Assembly (NCBI GenBank): GCA_021777555.1
Contig: JAJYDK010000008.1
Span: forward strand, 48,131-112,130
Reading direction: 5' to 3'
DNA from: Pseudomonadota bacterium
GTDB lineage: Bacteria; Pseudomonadota; Gammaproteobacteria; Steroidobacterales; Steroidobacteraceae
Length of the DNA stretch: 64,000 nucleotides
The position numbers were made by a program, and so were the translations under genes. Position 1 is the first letter of the stretch. Each line of letters begins with the position of its first letter. The notes beneath the pieces were generated by a model. It ran no database searches and was not told the DNA's origin. It saw only the letters and a list, made by a program, of their open reading frames with translations. Below are positions 30,942 to 42,312 of this stretch, one piece after another.

Positions 30942-31030
30942 TCGGATCTCCCGTCCCCCACCGGGCCGTGGGGTTGTGATGTACGGGCGCCGCGGCCAAG
31001 CGAGTCCCCCGGTCCCCGGGGCCCGGCCTG

Positions 31031-31270
31031 CTAGTCCTTCGACTTCAGGCTCGCCTCGTTGGCTTCGATGAAAGCCTTGATCTCATCGGCCATGGCCAGC
31101 AGGCGCAGCCACTGCTCCTTGTACAGCGTGACCGGGAACCGTCCCATCCCGTAGACCGACAGTGCGCCCTTTTCGCTCACCTTCATCGCGAGCTTGCCAC
31201 TTCCGGCCTTCTTCAGGCGCTCGTTCTCGGCTCGCAGTCGCTCGAGCTCGGCTTGCAGGTCGTCGGTCAT
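31031..31270 (-). CDS. Small conserved protein with N-terminal coiled coil
   Basis: A 79-residue protein. Residues 5-22 ([17 protein letters not shown]) form a leucine-zipper-like coiled coil. The rest contains [20 protein letters not shown], then a helical charged tail. I have seen this pattern in small uncharacterised bacterial proteins but cannot name a function. It is divergent from clpB. The start at 31270 is the first ATG that leaves the zipper at the N-terminus; a much longer open frame upstream on this strand is an artefact of clpB codon use. Confidence 0.75.
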   Translation of the reverse strand: MTDDLQAELERLRAENERLKKAGSGKLAMKVSEKGALSVYGMGRFPVTLYKEQWLRLLAMADEIKAFIEANEASLKSKD

Positions 31271-31393
31271 TCGCGCTCTCCGGAGGGCCAGTCGGGGGTG
31301 CGGATTATACCGACCGCGCGGATCGTGGGCTTGAACCGGCCGAGCCCCGCCCCCATTGCGGTCGAAGTCCCGATAAGACGCGGATTTTCCCCT

Positions 31394-33976
31394 ATGCGAA
31401 TGGACAAACTGACCAGCCGGTTCCAGCAGGCGCTCGCCGATGCGCAGTCGCTCGCCGTCGGACGCGACCATCAGTTTCTCGAGCCCGCGCATGTGCTGCT
31501 GGCGCTCATCGAGAGCCAGGGCGGAACGGTGCGGCCGCTGCTGGCGAAGGCCGGCGCCGACGTCAACAAGCTGCGCTCGGAGCTCGGTGGGCTGCTCGAC
31601 CGGATGGCGAAAGTGGAGGGCACCCCGGGGGAGGTGCACGTCTCCAACGATCTCAACCGCGTGCTCAACGTCACCGACAAGCTCGCGCAGCAGCGCGGCG
31701 ATGAGTTCATCCCGAGCGAACTGTTCGTGCTGGCGGCCTTCGAGGACCGGGGGCTCGCCAAGCTGTTCCGGGACACCGGCCTGGTGCGCGGTGCGCTGGA
31801 GAAGGCCATCGACGAGGTGCGCGGGGGCGAGAAGGTCACCGACCCGAACGCCGAGGAGAGCCGCCAGGCGCTCGAGAAATACACCATCGATCTGACCGCG
31901 CGGGCCTCCTCTGGCAAGCTCGACCCGGTGATCGGCCGGGACGATGAGATTCGCCGCACCATCCAGGTGCTGCAGCGGCGGACCAAGAACAACCCGGTGC
32001 TGATCGGCGAGCCCGGCGTCGGCAAGACCGCCATCGTGGAGGGTCTCGCGCAGCGCATCATCAACGGCGAGGTGCCCGAAGGCCTCAAGAACAAGCGGAT
32101 CCTCGCGCTCGACATGGGCGCGCTGATCGCGGGCGCGAAGTTCCGCGGCGAGTTCGAGGAGCGCCTGAAGTCGGTGCTCAACGACCTCGCCAAACAGGAA
32201 GGCCAGGTCATCCTGTTCATCGACGAGCTGCACACGATGGTCGGCGCGGGCAAGGCCGAAGGGGCCATGGACGCCGGCAACATGTTGAAGCCCGCCTTGG
32301 CGCGCGGAGAGCTGCATTGCGTCGGCGCGACGACGCTCGATGAGTACCGCAAGTACATCGAGAAGGACGCCGCCCTGGAGCGTCGCTTCCAGAAGGTGCT
32401 GGTGGACGAGCCGTCGGTGGAGGACACGATTGCGATCCTGCGCGGCCTGCAGGAGCGCTACGAGGTCCATCACGGCGTCGATATCACCGATCCCGCGATC
32501 GTTGCCGCCGCGACGCTCTCGCACCGCTACATCACCGACCGTCAGCTGCCCGACAAGGCGATCGATCTCATCGACGAGGCCGCCGCCCGCATCCGCATGG
32601 AGATCGACTCCAAGCCCGAGGCGCTCGATCGGCTCGAGCGGCGCATCATCCAGCTGAAGATCGAGCAGGAGGCGCTCAAGAAGGAACAGGACGAGGCCTC
32701 GCGCAAGCGCCTGGCGACCCTGCAGGAGACGCTGCACGGCCTGGAGAGGGAGTACGCGGACCTCGAGGAGGTCTGGAAGTCGGAGAAGGCGACCCTGCAG
32801 GGAGCGGCGCAGATCCGCGAAGAGCTCGATCGCGCGCGGCTCGAGCTCGATGCGGCTCGCCGCGCCAGCGATCTCGGGCGCATGGCGGAGCTGCAGTACG
32901 GCAGGATTCCGGAGCTCGAGAAGCGCCTCGCCGGGGCGGCGGCCGCGGAGAGCAAGACGCCACAGCTCGTGCGCAACAAGGTGACCGAGGAGGAGATCGC
33001 CGACGTGGTCTCCAAGTGGACCGGGATCCCGGTCTCGAAGATGCTCGAGGGGGAGAAGGAGAAGCTCCTGCGGATGGAGGAGGCTCTCGGTCGGCGCGTC
33101 GTCGGCCAGGACGAGGCGCTCAAGATCGTCTCGAATGCCATCCGCCGCTCGCGCGCGGGACTGGCGGATCCGCGCCGCCCCAACGGCTCGTTCCTCTTCC
33201 TGGGGCCCACCGGCGTCGGCAAGACCGAGCTCTGCAAGGCGCTGGCGCAGTTCCTGTTCGACACCGAGGAGTCCCTCATCCGCATCGACATGTCGGAGTT
33301 CATGGAGAAGCACTCCGTGGCGCGCCTGATCGGCGCGCCCCCGGGATACGTCGGCTACGAGGAGGGCGGATATCTCACCGAGGCGGTGCGCCGCCGGCCC
33401 TATTCGGTGATCCTGCTCGATGAGGTCGAGAAGGCTCATCCCGATGTGTTCAATGTCCTGCTGCAGGTGTTGGACGACGGACGTCTTACCGACGGCCAGG
33501 GGCGCACCGTAGACTTCCGCAACACCGTGATCATCATGACCTCGAACCTCGGTTCGCAGGTGATCCAGGAATACGCCGGTGAGGGCCACTATGCGCGCAT
33601 GAAGAGCGCGGTGATGGAGATCGTGCAGCAGAGTTTCCGTCCGGAGTTCATCAACCGCATCGACGACATCGTGGTGTTCCACCCGCTCGGCTCGCAGCAG
33701 ATCCGCGCCATCGTGGATATCCAGCTGCTCTACCTGCGCGATCGTCTGCAGGAGCGGAACATGGAGCTCACCCTGGATGATGCGGCGCGCGATCGGCTGG
33801 GCGAGGCGGGGTTCGATCCGGTCTATGGTGCCCGGCCGCTCAAGCGCACCCTGCAGCAGCAGATCGAGAACCCCCTGGCGCAGCGGATTCTCAAGGGGGA
33901 GTTCAGCCCCGGCGATCGGATCGCGGTCTCCGTGAGGGACGGCGAGATCCAATTCGCGAAGGGCGAGTCGCGGTAG
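31394..33976 (+). CDS. clpB: Protein disaggregase ClpB
   Basis: Hexameric AAA+ chaperone that works with DnaK to resolubilise aggregates. 860 residues: N-domain (1-145), NBD1 with Walker [16 protein letters not shown] and [20 protein letters not shown], the coiled-coil middle domain (about 400-530), and NBD2 with [18 protein letters not shown]-type [13 protein letters not shown] and [10 protein letters not shown] (arginine finger region). The start is the ATG at 31394 ([14 protein letters not shown]), the usual ClpB N-terminus. A heat-shock promoter is not clear by eye. Confidence 0.98.
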   Translation: MRMDKLTSRFQQALADAQSLAVGRDHQFLEPAHVLLALIESQGGTVRPLLAKAGADVNKLRSELGGLLDRMAKVEGTPGEVHVSNDLNRVLNVTDKLAQQRGDEFIPSELFVLAAFEDRGLAKLFRDTGLVRGALEKAIDEVRGGEKVTDPNAEESRQALEKYTIDLTARASSGKLDPVIGRDDEIRRTIQVLQRRTKNNPVLIGEPGVGKTAIVEGLAQRIINGEVPEGLKNKRILALDMGALIAGAKFRGEFEERLKSVLNDLAKQEGQVILFIDELHTMVGAGKAEGAMDAGNMLKPALARGELHCVGATTLDEYRKYIEKDAALERRFQKVLVDEPSVEDTIAILRGLQERYEVHHGVDITDPAIVAAATLSHRYITDRQLPDKAIDLIDEAAARIRMEIDSKPEALDRLERRIIQLKIEQEALKKEQDEASRKRLATLQETLHGLEREYADLEEVWKSEKATLQGAAQIREELDRARLELDAARRASDLGRMAELQYGRIPELEKRLAGAAAAESKTPQLVRNKVTEEEIADVVSKWTGIPVSKMLEGEKEKLLRMEEALGRRVVGQDEALKIVSNAIRRSRAGLADPRRPNGSFLFLGPTGVGKTELCKALAQFLFDTEESLIRIDMSEFMEKHSVARLIGAPPGYVGYEEGGYLTEAVRRRPYSVILLDEVEKAHPDVFNVLLQVLDDGRLTDGQGRTVDFRNTVIIMTSNLGSQVIQEYAGEGHYARMKSAVMEIVQQSFRPEFINRIDDIVVFHPLGSQQIRAIVDIQLLYLRDRLQERNMELTLDDAARDRLGEAGFDPVYGARPLKRTLQQQIENPLAQRILKGEFSPGDRIAVSVRDGEIQFAKGESR

Positions 33977-33990
33977 CGACGAGGGCCCGT

Positions 33991-34036
33991 GCGCAGCCCC
34001 CCGCACGACCCTTGCGGGCTCATGCGGGGGCTGTGC
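33991..34036 (+). terminator. Imperfect hairpin after clpB
   Basis: GCGCAGCCCCCCGCA (33991-34005) can pair with TGCGGGGGCTGTGC (34023-34036) with one wobble and one bulge. There is no T-run after it, and its right arm abuts the -10 element of the next gene, so termination is only a possibility. Confidence 0.4.
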
Positions 34037-34037
34037 G

Positions 34038-34043
34038 TATAAT
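34038..34043 (+). promoter_or_regulatory. -10 element upstream of the FmdB-family gene
   Basis: Consensus TATAAT 36 nt before the ATG at 34079. The nearest -35-like TTGCGG (34012-34017) is spaced 20 nt, longer than ideal. Confidence 0.5.
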
Positions 34044-34078
34044 CCGCCTCAGGTCTCGAAACCAGAAACCATCCTGCC

Positions 34079-34570
34079 ATGCCGTTCTACGAATACGAGT
34101 GCCGAAGCTGCAAGTACTACGTCGAAGTGATGCAGAAAATCACGGACGAGCCGCTCACGAAGTGCCCGTCCTGCGGCAAAAAGACGCTCACCAAGCTGAT
34201 CTCCGCCCCGGTGTTCCGCTTCAAGGGCGGCGGCTGGTACGAGACGGACTTCAAGTCCGATAAGGAACGCCAGCGCAATCTGGCGGGCGCCGAGCGGGAA
34301 GAGAGCAAGCCGTCCGAGGGCGCCGAGGGCGCCAAGAGCCCCGAGGCCGAAAAGGGCGCCGCGGGCGCATCCCAGGCCACCGAGAGCAAGCCCAAGACCG
34401 CCGAAAGCAAGCCCGAGCCGAAGACCCCCGCGGCCGTTCGCGCATCCAGCGGGCGCCGCGCCTCTGCTCCGGCACGCAAGAGCGGCCGCTCGGGCACTCG
34501 CGCCGCCGCACACCCGCGCGGCAAGGCCACCCCGGCCAAGGCGGCGACCAAGCGCCGCCCGAAGCGGTGA
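34079..34570 (+). CDS. FmdB-family zinc ribbon protein with Lys/Ala-rich tail
   Basis: Residues 1-55 form the FmdB zinc ribbon: MPFYEYECRSC then KCPSCGKKTL, giving two CxxC pairs. Residues 60-163 are a low-complexity Ala/Lys/Glu tail ending in a strongly basic stretch (KAATKRRPKR). The family is a putative regulatory or nucleic-acid-binding protein of unknown role. It begins the fmdB-DUF502 string that normally precedes aspS. Confidence 0.88.
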   Translation: MPFYEYECRSCKYYVEVMQKITDEPLTKCPSCGKKTLTKLISAPVFRFKGGGWYETDFKSDKERQRNLAGAEREESKPSEGAEGAKSPEAEKGAAGASQATESKPKTAESKPEPKTPAAVRASSGRRASAPARKSGRSGTRAAAHPRGKATPAKAATKRRPKR

Positions 34571-34574
34571 ACGC

Positions 34575-35279
34575 TTGAATGTCCCGGTGACAGCGCTGCC
34601 GGTGCCGAGCGGCCCGAAGAAGAAGGGCTCGCTGCTGCGGCGCATCATGGTGTCCGGCATCCTCGTGTGGCTGCCGATCGGGGTCACCCTCTGGGTGGTG
34701 ACCTTCCTGGTGCACGTGTTGGACCGGACGCTGCTCCTGCTGCCGCTGCCACCCGGGTATCAGCCCCAGGGCTGGGTGATCATCCTCATGCCCGCGTTGG
34801 GCCTGCTGCTGACGGTGGCGGTGCTCTTTCTGACCGGGCTGATGGTCACCAACCTGATCGGGCGGCGCCTGCTCGTATGGGGCGAGGAGGTGTTGCACCA
34901 CATTCCGATCGTGGGCGCGGTGTATGGTGGGGTGAAGAGCTTTGCCGAGAGCGTCTTCTCCCAATCGAGCGCCTTCCGCAAGGTGGTCATGGTCGAGTAT
35001 CCGCGCACCGGGGTATGGAGCCTGGGGTTTCTCACCGCCGAGGACGTGCCCGAAATCTCGGCCAAAATCGGTGAGCCGCACGCGGCGGTCTACATTTCCG
35101 CCGCGCTGAACGCCACGGCCGGGTGGCTCGCGATCGTGCCTCGGCGAGAGATCATCGAGCTCGAGATGAGCGTCGATGCGGCCATGAAGATGATCATTAC
35201 CTGCGGGGTGGTGGCGCCGCACTCGCCAGAGCCGAAGGCAAAGCTACCGGAGCGGGCGGCCGACCCCTCCGGCATCTGA
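34575..35279 (+). CDS. DUF502 family membrane protein
   Basis: A 234-residue inner-membrane protein with two hydrophobic hairpin segments (about 23-48 and 67-93) and a conserved cytoplasmic part with HHIPIVGAVYGGVKSFAE and VVMVEYPRTGVWSLGFLT, diagnostic of DUF502. The function is not known. The TTG at 34575 lies 4 nt after the fmdB stop; a GTG at 34587 is an alternative start. Confidence 0.88.
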   Translation: MNVPVTALPVPSGPKKKGSLLRRIMVSGILVWLPIGVTLWVVTFLVHVLDRTLLLLPLPPGYQPQGWVIILMPALGLLLTVAVLFLTGLMVTNLIGRRLLVWGEEVLHHIPIVGAVYGGVKSFAESVFSQSSAFRKVVMVEYPRTGVWSLGFLTAEDVPEISAKIGEPHAAVYISAALNATAGWLAIVPRREIIELEMSVDAAMKMIITCGVVAPHSPEPKAKLPERAADPSGI

Positions 35280-35288
35280 GCGCGCCCC

Positions 35289-36275
35289 ATGCAAGCCATG
35301 CGGCTCCGCGCGCCCGGTCAACCCCTGCGGCTGCAGGAGGTGTCGCTGGCGCCCCCGGGGCCGCATCGGATCCGTATCGCCGTCGAGGCGTGCGGCGTGT
35401 GCCGGACGGATCTGCACCTCCTCGACGGCGAGCTGCCGGGCATCCCCTATCCGGTCACCCCAGGGCACGAGGTCGTCGGCACCATCGCCGAGATCGGCCC
35501 GGGCGTCACCGGATTTCTCATCGGGGAGCGCGTGGGTGTGCCCTGGCTGGGGCATACCTGTGGTGCCTGCCGCTACTGCCGGGAAGGCCGGGAAAACCTG
35601 TGCGAGCACGCGGGTTTCACCGGCTACACCCTCGATGGCGGCTATGCCGAGCAGATCCTGGCCGATGCACGCTACTGCCTGCGGCTGCCGGCCGAGGCGC
35701 CCGCCGCCGGGCTCGCCCCGCTCCTGTGCGCCGGCCTCATCGGCTATCGGGCGTATTGTATGGCCGGGGAGGGGGTGAACCTCGGTCTCTACGGCTTCGG
35801 GGCCGCCGCTCATCTGCTGGCGCAGGTGGCGCAGGCGCAGGGTCGCCGGGTGTTCGCCTTCACCCGGCCTGGCGATGAGGAAGGCCAGGCCTTCGCACGG
35901 CGGCTCGGGGCCTGCTGGGCGGGCGCATCGGATGAGGCGCCGCCCGAGCCGCTCGATGCGGCCATTCTCTTCGCGCCGGTCGGCGCACTGGTGCCCGCGG
36001 CGCTCGCTGCCGTCCGCCGGGGTGGGCGGGTGGTGTGCGCCGGCATCCACATGAGCGATATTCCCGCCTTTCCCTATGCGCTGCTCTGGGGCGAGCGCTC
36101 GCTGCGGTCGGTGGCCAACCTCACCCGTGCAGACGGCGAGGCGTTCATGCGTGTCGCCGGGGAACTCGGCTTGCGTGCCACGGCGCAGTGCTTCAGGCTG
36201 ACCGAGGCCAACGAGGCCTTGGAGAGCCTGCGCCGGGGCACTGTGCAGGGCGCTGCGGTCCTGACGATGGGCTGA
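35289..36275 (+). CDS. Zinc-dependent alcohol dehydrogenase (MDR family)
   Basis: A 328-residue medium-chain dehydrogenase. The catalytic zinc site is Cys in ACGVCRTDLH and GHEVVG; the structural zinc cysteines are in CGACRYCREGRENLC. The NAD(P) Rossmann stretch (NLGLYGFGAAAHLLAQ) has GFGAAA in place of the common GxGxxG. It resembles AdhA-type enzymes of the YdjJ/AdhP branch. Substrate unknown. It lies 9 nt after the DUF502 gene and interrupts the usual DUF502-aspS adjacency. Confidence 0.88.
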   Translation: MQAMRLRAPGQPLRLQEVSLAPPGPHRIRIAVEACGVCRTDLHLLDGELPGIPYPVTPGHEVVGTIAEIGPGVTGFLIGERVGVPWLGHTCGACRYCREGRENLCEHAGFTGYTLDGGYAEQILADARYCLRLPAEAPAAGLAPLLCAGLIGYRAYCMAGEGVNLGLYGFGAAAHLLAQVAQAQGRRVFAFTRPGDEEGQAFARRLGACWAGASDEAPPEPLDAAILFAPVGALVPAALAAVRRGGRVVCAGIHMSDIPAFPYALLWGERSLRSVANLTRADGEAFMRVAGELGLRATAQCFRLTEANEALESLRRGTVQGAAVLTMG

Positions 36276-36423
36276 GAGCGACAGGGTGCCGCACATCGGG
36301 TGCAGGGCCGCTCCCAAGCCAGCGGTCGACGTGTAGGGTCTTGCTGAAAACGGTCCGACGATTCTCCTCCCCCATGGACCAAGGTTGCGGGGGCCGCGCG
36401 GGCTTCGTACCATCGCCGCCCTT

Positions 36424-38196
36424 ATGCGTTCACATTACTGCGGACAAGTCGACGAGCGGCTCATCGGACAGACGGTCGAGGTGGCCGGCTGGGTGCACCG
36501 GCGGCGTGACCACGGGGGCATCATCTTCATCGACCTGCGCGATCGGGAAGGATTGCTGCAGATCGTCTTCGATCCGGACGCCCCGGAGCTGTTCAAGGAT
36601 GCGGAACGGCTGCGCAACGAATTCGTCGTGCGCGTCAAAGGCCGGGTCCGGGAGCGTCCCGAAGGCACCGTGAACGCCCATCTGGCCTCGGGCCGGGTGG
36701 AACTCCTCGCGAGTGAGCTCGAGGTCCTCAACCGCTCCGAGCCCTTGCCGTTTCAGCTCGATGAGACGGTGGGCGAGGAAGTGCGCCTGCGCTACCGCTA
36801 TCTCGACCTGCGCCGTGAGGTGATGAGCCAGCGGTTGCGGCTGCGGCATCGGATCACCCGCGCCATGCGCGCCTATCTCGATGAGCAAGGCTTCATCGAC
36901 ATCGAGACGCCGATGCTCACCAAGGCTACCCCCGAGGGCGCGCGCGACTACCTGGTGCCGAGCCGCACCCATCCCGGCAAGTTTTTCGCGCTGCCGCAAT
37001 CGCCGCAGATCTTCAAGCAGCTGCTGATGGTCGCGGGCTTCGATCGCTACTACCAGATCGTGCGCTGTTTCCGCGACGAGGACCTGCGTGCCGACCGTCA
37101 GCCGGAGTTCACCCAGCTCGACATCGAGACCTCCTTCCTCACCCAGGAGGAGATCATGCGGCTCATGGAAGGGCTGCTGCGGCAATTCTTTGAGGAGGTG
37201 CTGGCTCAGGCGCTGCCGGATCCCATTCCGAGCATGACCTTCGCCGAGGCGATGCGCCGCTACGGCTCGGACAAGCCGGATCTGCGCATTGCGCTCGAGC
37301 TGGTCGATGTCGGCGACCTGGTCCGCGACTGCGACTTCAAGGTGTTCTCCGGCCCCGCCAAGGATCCCAAGGGCCGGGTGGCGGCGCTGCGCGTGCCGGG
37401 CGGTGGCGGGATGGCGCGCTCGCAGATCGATGGCTATACCGAGTACGTGGCGCGCTACGGAGCCAAGGGCCTCGCCTACATCAAGGTCAACGAGCGCGCT
37501 CGTGGTCGGGACGGACTGCAATCCCCGATCGTCAAGTTCCTGAGCGATGCGGCGGTGGCCGGCATCCTCGAGCGCACCGGGGCCGGCGATAACGATCTCA
37601 TTTTCTTCGGCGCCGACTCCTCGAAGGTGGTCTGCGATGCCCTCGGCGCGCTGCGCCTGAAGGTCGGTCAGGACCTCGAGCTCCTCGAGAGCGGCTGGCG
37701 GCCGCTGTGGGTCGTCGACTTCCCGATGTTCGAATGGGACGCCGACGAGCGGCGCTGGGTCGCCATGCATCACCCCTTCACCTCGCCGAAGCTCGACGAT
37801 CCGCAGGCGCTGCGCGCCGACCCGGGCAGCGCGCTCGCCAAGGCCTACGACCTGGTGCTCAACGGCTCGGAGATCGGTGGCGGCTCGGTGCGTATCCATC
37901 GGCAGGAGATGCAGTCGACGGTGTTCGACCTCCTCGGCATCGCACCGGAGGAGGCGCGTAACAAGTTCGGTTTCCTGCTCGATGCGCTGAAGTTTGGCGC
38001 TCCGCCGCACGGGGGCATCGCCTTCGGGCTCGATCGCCTCGCCATGCTCATGGCCGGCGCCGACAGCATCCGCGAGGTGATCGCCTTCCCCAAGACGCAG
38101 ACCGCGGCCGATCCGCTCACGGATGCGCCGACCGAGGTCAGCGAGGCGCAGCTGCGCGAGCTGCACATTCGGGTCCGGACACCGCCGCAGGTGTGA
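36424..38196 (+). CDS. aspS: Aspartyl-tRNA synthetase
   Basis: Class II synthetase charging tRNA-Asp. 590 residues, bacterial type: N-terminal OB anticodon-binding domain (1-105, [11 protein letters not shown]), catalytic core with [39 protein letters not shown] (motif 2), the inserted GAD domain (about 285-420), and [12 protein letters not shown] (motif 3). The start at 36424 gives MRSHYCGQ, matching the family N-terminus. Confidence 0.98.
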   Translation: MRSHYCGQVDERLIGQTVEVAGWVHRRRDHGGIIFIDLRDREGLLQIVFDPDAPELFKDAERLRNEFVVRVKGRVRERPEGTVNAHLASGRVELLASELEVLNRSEPLPFQLDETVGEEVRLRYRYLDLRREVMSQRLRLRHRITRAMRAYLDEQGFIDIETPMLTKATPEGARDYLVPSRTHPGKFFALPQSPQIFKQLLMVAGFDRYYQIVRCFRDEDLRADRQPEFTQLDIETSFLTQEEIMRLMEGLLRQFFEEVLAQALPDPIPSMTFAEAMRRYGSDKPDLRIALELVDVGDLVRDCDFKVFSGPAKDPKGRVAALRVPGGGGMARSQIDGYTEYVARYGAKGLAYIKVNERARGRDGLQSPIVKFLSDAAVAGILERTGAGDNDLIFFGADSSKVVCDALGALRLKVGQDLELLESGWRPLWVVDFPMFEWDADERRWVAMHHPFTSPKLDDPQALRADPGSALAKAYDLVLNGSEIGGGSVRIHRQEMQSTVFDLLGIAPEEARNKFGFLLDALKFGAPPHGGIAFGLDRLAMLMAGADSIREVIAFPKTQTAADPLTDAPTEVSEAQLRELHIRVRTPPQV

Positions 38197-38834
38197 GCGA
38201 CCCCCGGCGGCACGTCATCTATGTCCACGGCCTCTGGATGTCCGGGGGCGAGGGTCTGCTGCTGCGTCACCGGCTGTCACGCGAGCTCGGTTGCGCAGTG
38301 CACGCGTTTTCCTACGCCGCCGTGACACACGGGATGGAGGAAATCGCGGCCCAGCTGCAGGAGTTCGTGCGCGATCTGGACCCCGCGACGGTGGACTTGG
38401 TCGGCCACAGTCTCGGCGGACTCGTCATCTACCGCTTCCTCGAGCGCTATCCGCGCCAGCCCCCAGGCCGGGTGGTGTTTCTCGGCTCGCCCTGCGTGGC
38501 GAGCAAGGCGGCAGTGCAGGCGGGCCATTCGCAGTTCATGACCGCGCTGATGGGCCGCTCGGTCGCCGAAGAGCTGTTGACTCCCCGCGAGCGGCGCTGG
38601 CGCTTCGACCGGCCGCTCGGGGTGATCGCCGGGTCATACTCGTTCGGATTCGGACAGCTGCTGGCCGGGTTCGAGGAGGAGAGTGACGGTACCGTGGCAG
38701 TCAGCGAGACGCGGCTTCCGGGAGCGAGCGACCATATCGTCATTCCCGTCAGTCACATGGGCATGCTCGTGTCGGCGCGCGTGGCGCGTGAGACCGGGCA
38801 TTTCCTCAAGGAGGGGCGGTTCTCGCTGCGTTGA
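38193..38834 (+). CDS. Alpha/beta hydrolase (lipase-like)
   Basis: A 213-residue cytoplasmic hydrolase. [11 protein letters not shown] supplies the oxyanion strand, VGHSLGGLV the nucleophile elbow (Ser), and a C-terminal HMGML His completes the triad; an Asp lies in [12 protein letters not shown]. The GTG at 38193 overlaps the aspS stop (GTGA), so it is co-translated. The substrate is unknown. Confidence 0.85.
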   Translation: MSDPRRHVIYVHGLWMSGGEGLLLRHRLSRELGCAVHAFSYAAVTHGMEEIAAQLQEFVRDLDPATVDLVGHSLGGLVIYRFLERYPRQPPGRVVFLGSPCVASKAAVQAGHSQFMTALMGRSVAEELLTPRERRWRFDRPLGVIAGSYSFGFGQLLAGFEEESDGTVAVSETRLPGASDHIVIPVSHMGMLVSARVARETGHFLKEGRFSLR

Positions 38835-38878
38835 GCCGTCTCGGCGGTCGAGGACCGGTGCGTGCGGCTCGTCTCCGT

Positions 38879-39316
38879 TCAACGCAGCAATTTCACCATG
38901 CACTCGGCCGAGGCTGGGCAGAGCGAGCGGAACTCCGCGCTCTCCTGAACCGCCTTCGGGACCTGCGTGCGATCCACCGGATGATAGTCCTGATGCTCGA
39001 AGAACCGCCGCGCGGTCTGGGTGAGCAACACCAGCTGAGTGATGCCCGCGGCGCGCGCCTGCAGCTCGAGCGCTTTGACGAGGTGCCGGCCCAGCCCCTG
39101 GCTGTGGCGGGCCGGATCCACCGCCACCGAGCGCAGGAGCGCCGCCTTGCCGAAACGCTCCAACGCCCCGGTGCCGATCACCTGATTGCCCTCACAGGCG
39201 ATCGTGAAGCGCGCGCCCGAGGAGGCGAGATCGCCCGTCGGCAGGCCATTGCGCTCGAGCAGGGCGCGGATGGCCGGCAGGTCCGCGGTCGTGGCGTTGC
39301 GTAAGAAGGGAGTCAT
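38879..39316 (-). CDS. GNAT family N-acetyltransferase
   Basis: A 145-residue acetyltransferase. The acetyl-CoA loop is HSQGLGRHLVKAL (R/QxxGxG/A) preceded by LLRSVAVDP, and LLTQTARRFFEHQDY is the last strand-helix. The pattern resembles ArsN2-type GNATs but there is no arsenic gene nearby. It follows mutS by 29 nt. Confidence 0.85.
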   Translation of the reverse strand: MTPFLRNATTADLPAIRALLERNGLPTGDLASSGARFTIACEGNQVIGTGALERFGKAALLRSVAVDPARHSQGLGRHLVKALELQARAAGITQLVLLTQTARRFFEHQDYHPVDRTQVPKAVQESAEFRSLCPASAECMVKLLR

Positions 39317-39345
39317 GAGTGACGCTCTCCCGTGTCGGCCGGTGA

Positions 39346-41946
39346 TCAGTCGAGCAGCCGCCTGAGGCGGTAGAGCGCATCCAGCGCTGCCCTGGGGGTC
39401 AACTCGTCGGGATCGAGGGCGGCGAGCGCCTCGCGAAGCGGATCGGCGGGAGGCGGTTCGGGAGGGGCGAACAGCGGCAGCTCCTTCTGCGCATGCCCGG
39501 CGCGGCCGGCGCCTTCAGCGCCCTCGCGCTGGTCGCGTTGGGACTCGAGCGCCTCGAGATACCGGCGGGCTTGTCCGATGACTTCGCGAGGCACGCCGGC
39601 GAGTTGCGCCACCTGGAGCCCATAGCTGCGGTTGGCCGGTCCTTCTTTCACCGCGTGCAGGAATACGATGCCGTCGCCGTGCTCAGTGGCGTCGAGGTGT
39701 ACGTTGGCGCACCCGTCGACTTCCGTCGTCAGAGTCGTTAGTTCGAAGTAGTGTGTGGCGAACAGCGTGAAGGATTTCAGGCGCGTGGCGATGTGGTGGG
39801 CCATGGCCCAGGCGAGCGACAGGCCGTCGAAGGTGCTGGTGCCCCGGCCGATCTCGTCCATCAGGATGAGGCTCTGGGCCGTGGCGTTGTTGAGGATATT
39901 GGCCGCCTCGGTCATTTCCACCATGAACGTGGAGCGTCCCCCGGCGAGGTCGTCGGCGGCGCCGATGCGGGTGAAAATGCGGTCGATGGGGCCGATCGAG
40001 GCGCACTCGGCGGGCACGAAGCTCCCGAGGTGCGCCAGGATCACGATGATGGCGGTCTGGCGCATGTAGGTCGATTTGCCGCCCATGTTGGGGCCGGTGA
40101 TGACGAGCATGCGCCGCGCGGCGTCCAGTTTCAGGTCGTTCGGGACGAAGGCGTCGGCCGCGAAGCGCTCGACCACCGGATGCCGGCCGCCCGTGATGTC
40201 GAGCGCCGGATCCGCGATGAGCTGGGGTTCGCTCCACTGCAGCGTGCAGGCGCGCTCGGACAGCGCGCCCAGGGCATCGAGCTCCGACAACGCGACGGCG
40301 GTGGACTGCAGGGGGCCGAGGTGGTCGGTGAGCTGGGTCAGGATCTCCTCGTAGATCTCCTTTTCCCGCGCGAGCGAGCGTTCCCGGGCGCCGAGCACTC
40401 GGTCCTCGAAGGTCTTGAGCTCGGTCGTGATGAACCGCTCCGCGGATTTCACCGTCTGCCGCCGCAGGTAGTCCTTCGGAACGCGCTCGGCGTCCTTGCG
40501 TGAGATCTCGATGAAAAAGCCCTGCACGCGGTTGTACCCGAGCTTCAGCCCCGCGATGCCGGTGCGCTCGCGCTCGCGCCGCTCGAGATCGAGCAGGAAC
40601 TCGTCCGTGTGGGTGGCGATCTGGCGCAGCTCATCGAGATCCGGATCGAATCCTGGCGCGATGACTCCGCCGTCGCGAAGGAACGTGGAAGGCTCATCGG
40701 CAATGGCGCGCCGCAGCAGCTCGATGACCTCGCCGTGCTCGCCGATCCGCCCACTGAGCGAACTCAACAACGGAGAATCGAGCGTCGCGAGCGTCTCCTT
40801 CAATGCCGGGAGAACAGACAGCGAGGTGCGTAGCTGGGTGAGGTCGCGTGGTCGGGCCGAGCGCAGTGCCACCCGCGAGAGGATGCGCTCGATGTCGCCC
40901 ACGCTGCGCAACTGTTCGCGCAACACCTCGAAGCGGCGCGCCTCGATGAGGGTCGTGAGCGCCTGGTAGCGCTGGCGCAGCCCGTCCTGGTCGGTCAGGG
41001 GACGATTGAGCCAGCGGCGCAGCTGGCGCGAGCCCATGGCGGTGACGCACTGGTCGAGCAGGGCGAACAGCGTCGCATCCTCGCGCCCGGTAAGGCTCTC
41101 ATCGAGCTCCAGGTTGCGCCGGGTGGCGGCATCGATGGCCAGGGCGTCGGAGCGCTCCTCGACGGTGAGGCCGCGGATGTGCGGCAGCGCGGTCTTCTGA
41201 GTGTCCCGCACGTATTGCAGCAGCGCGCCGGCCGCGCCGATCGCGAGCGGCAGCTCATCGGCGCCGAATCCCTTCAGGTCGAGCGTGCCGAGCTGATCGG
41301 TGAGCAGGCGCGAGGCGCTCGCGAGCTCGAAATGCCAGGGCGGACGGGTGCGCAGCGCGGTGCCGCGCCGCGGCTCGGTCAGCCCGTCGCCTTCGGAAAC
41401 CAACAGCTCCGCCGGTTTCAATCGCTCGAGCTCCGCGGCGAGGGCGGCGCGGCCGCGCTCCTCGAGCACCGTGAACCGGCCGGCCGCAAGATCGAGCCAG
41501 GCGAGTCCGAAGCGCTCGCCGTCGCTCGCCACGGCGGCGACCAGAGTGTCGTGCCGCTCATCGAGCAGCGCGGCATCCGTCACGGTGCCCGGCGTGACGA
41601 TGCGCACCACCTCGCGCTCCACGGGTCCCTTGGACTTTGCCGGATCGCCGAGCTGCTCACAGATTGCGACGCTCTCGCCCTTGCGCACCAGGCGCGCGAG
41701 ATAGCTCTCGTAGCTGTGCACGGGCACCCCCGCCATGGGGATGGGCTGGCCCGCGGACTGACCGCGTGTGGTGAGCGTGATGTCGAGCAGCGCCGCGGCG
41801 CGGCGCGCGTCCTCGTAGAACAGCTCGTAGAAATCCCCCATCCGGTAAAAGAGCAGCACGTCGGGATGGCGGCTCTTGATGCGCAGATACTGCTGCATCA
41901 TTGGAGTATGGGAATTTGCTAAATCATTCAAAGACTTGCTGTCCAT
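39346..41946 (-). CDS. mutS: DNA mismatch repair protein MutS
   Basis: Mismatch-recognition ATPase. 866 residues: N-terminal mismatch-binding domain with [12 protein letters not shown] (Phe-x-Glu), connector, lever/clamp regions, and ABC ATPase with Walker [14 protein letters not shown], signature region [11 protein letters not shown], and [14 protein letters not shown] (Walker B). The C-terminus has the short dimerisation tail. The start is the ATG at 41946; an internal MMQQYLRIK could also serve. Confidence 0.97.
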   Translation of the reverse strand: MDSKSLNDLANSHTPMMQQYLRIKSRHPDVLLFYRMGDFYELFYEDARRAAALLDITLTTRGQSAGQPIPMAGVPVHSYESYLARLVRKGESVAICEQLGDPAKSKGPVEREVVRIVTPGTVTDAALLDERHDTLVAAVASDGERFGLAWLDLAAGRFTVLEERGRAALAAELERLKPAELLVSEGDGLTEPRRGTALRTRPPWHFELASASRLLTDQLGTLDLKGFGADELPLAIGAAGALLQYVRDTQKTALPHIRGLTVEERSDALAIDAATRRNLELDESLTGREDATLFALLDQCVTAMGSRQLRRWLNRPLTDQDGLRQRYQALTTLIEARRFEVLREQLRSVGDIERILSRVALRSARPRDLTQLRTSLSVLPALKETLATLDSPLLSSLSGRIGEHGEVIELLRRAIADEPSTFLRDGGVIAPGFDPDLDELRQIATHTDEFLLDLERRERERTGIAGLKLGYNRVQGFFIEISRKDAERVPKDYLRRQTVKSAERFITTELKTFEDRVLGARERSLAREKEIYEEILTQLTDHLGPLQSTAVALSELDALGALSERACTLQWSEPQLIADPALDITGGRHPVVERFAADAFVPNDLKLDAARRMLVITGPNMGGKSTYMRQTAIIVILAHLGSFVPAECASIGPIDRIFTRIGAADDLAGGRSTFMVEMTEAANILNNATAQSLILMDEIGRGTSTFDGLSLAWAMAHHIATRLKSFTLFATHYFELTTLTTEVDGCANVHLDATEHGDGIVFLHAVKEGPANRSYGLQVAQLAGVPREVIGQARRYLEALESQRDQREGAEGAGRAGHAQKELPLFAPPEPPPADPLREALAALDPDELTPRAALDALYRLRRLLD

Positions 41947-42312
41947 TTCGGTGGCGGTGAGCAGCGCAGATTAGCCCGGTGTTTGCCGGAGTGCGAGGGC
42001 CTGTAAGTGAAGCGCCCGGTAGAGCGTCTCTGAGGCCCCTGGGTGCCCGATCGCGGGGAGAACGAGACGCGGATCTGCGCGAGCGCGGCATCGTAGGCAA
42101 TGGCCTGTTCGAAATCGACCAGGAGCCGCCGAGCTTACACGAGGCAGGCGTTTCCCAGCACACTTGGCTGAACACGATCACTCCCTGATAAGGGTGCATA
42201 TGAGATTTGAGAACTCTGCTCAGGGTGTTTATCCGATCGATCGGATGGTGGTCTTGTCCGTTGTGTTCGATCATCCGCCGTGCCTGATCACAAGCGCCCG
42301 CGCGAGAGCGAC
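41947..42312. other. Intergenic region between mutS and the MFS gene
   Basis: A 366-bp gap with no credible gene. It contains a perfect 16-bp palindrome ATCCGATCGATCGGAT at 42231-42246. The short open frames here have no recognisable protein features. Confidence 0.6.

Noticed and set aside
31271-34006. Long minus-strand open frame continuous with the 79-residue gene, opposite clpB
   Set aside because: Only the last 79 residues have natural protein composition; the rest mirrors clpB codons.
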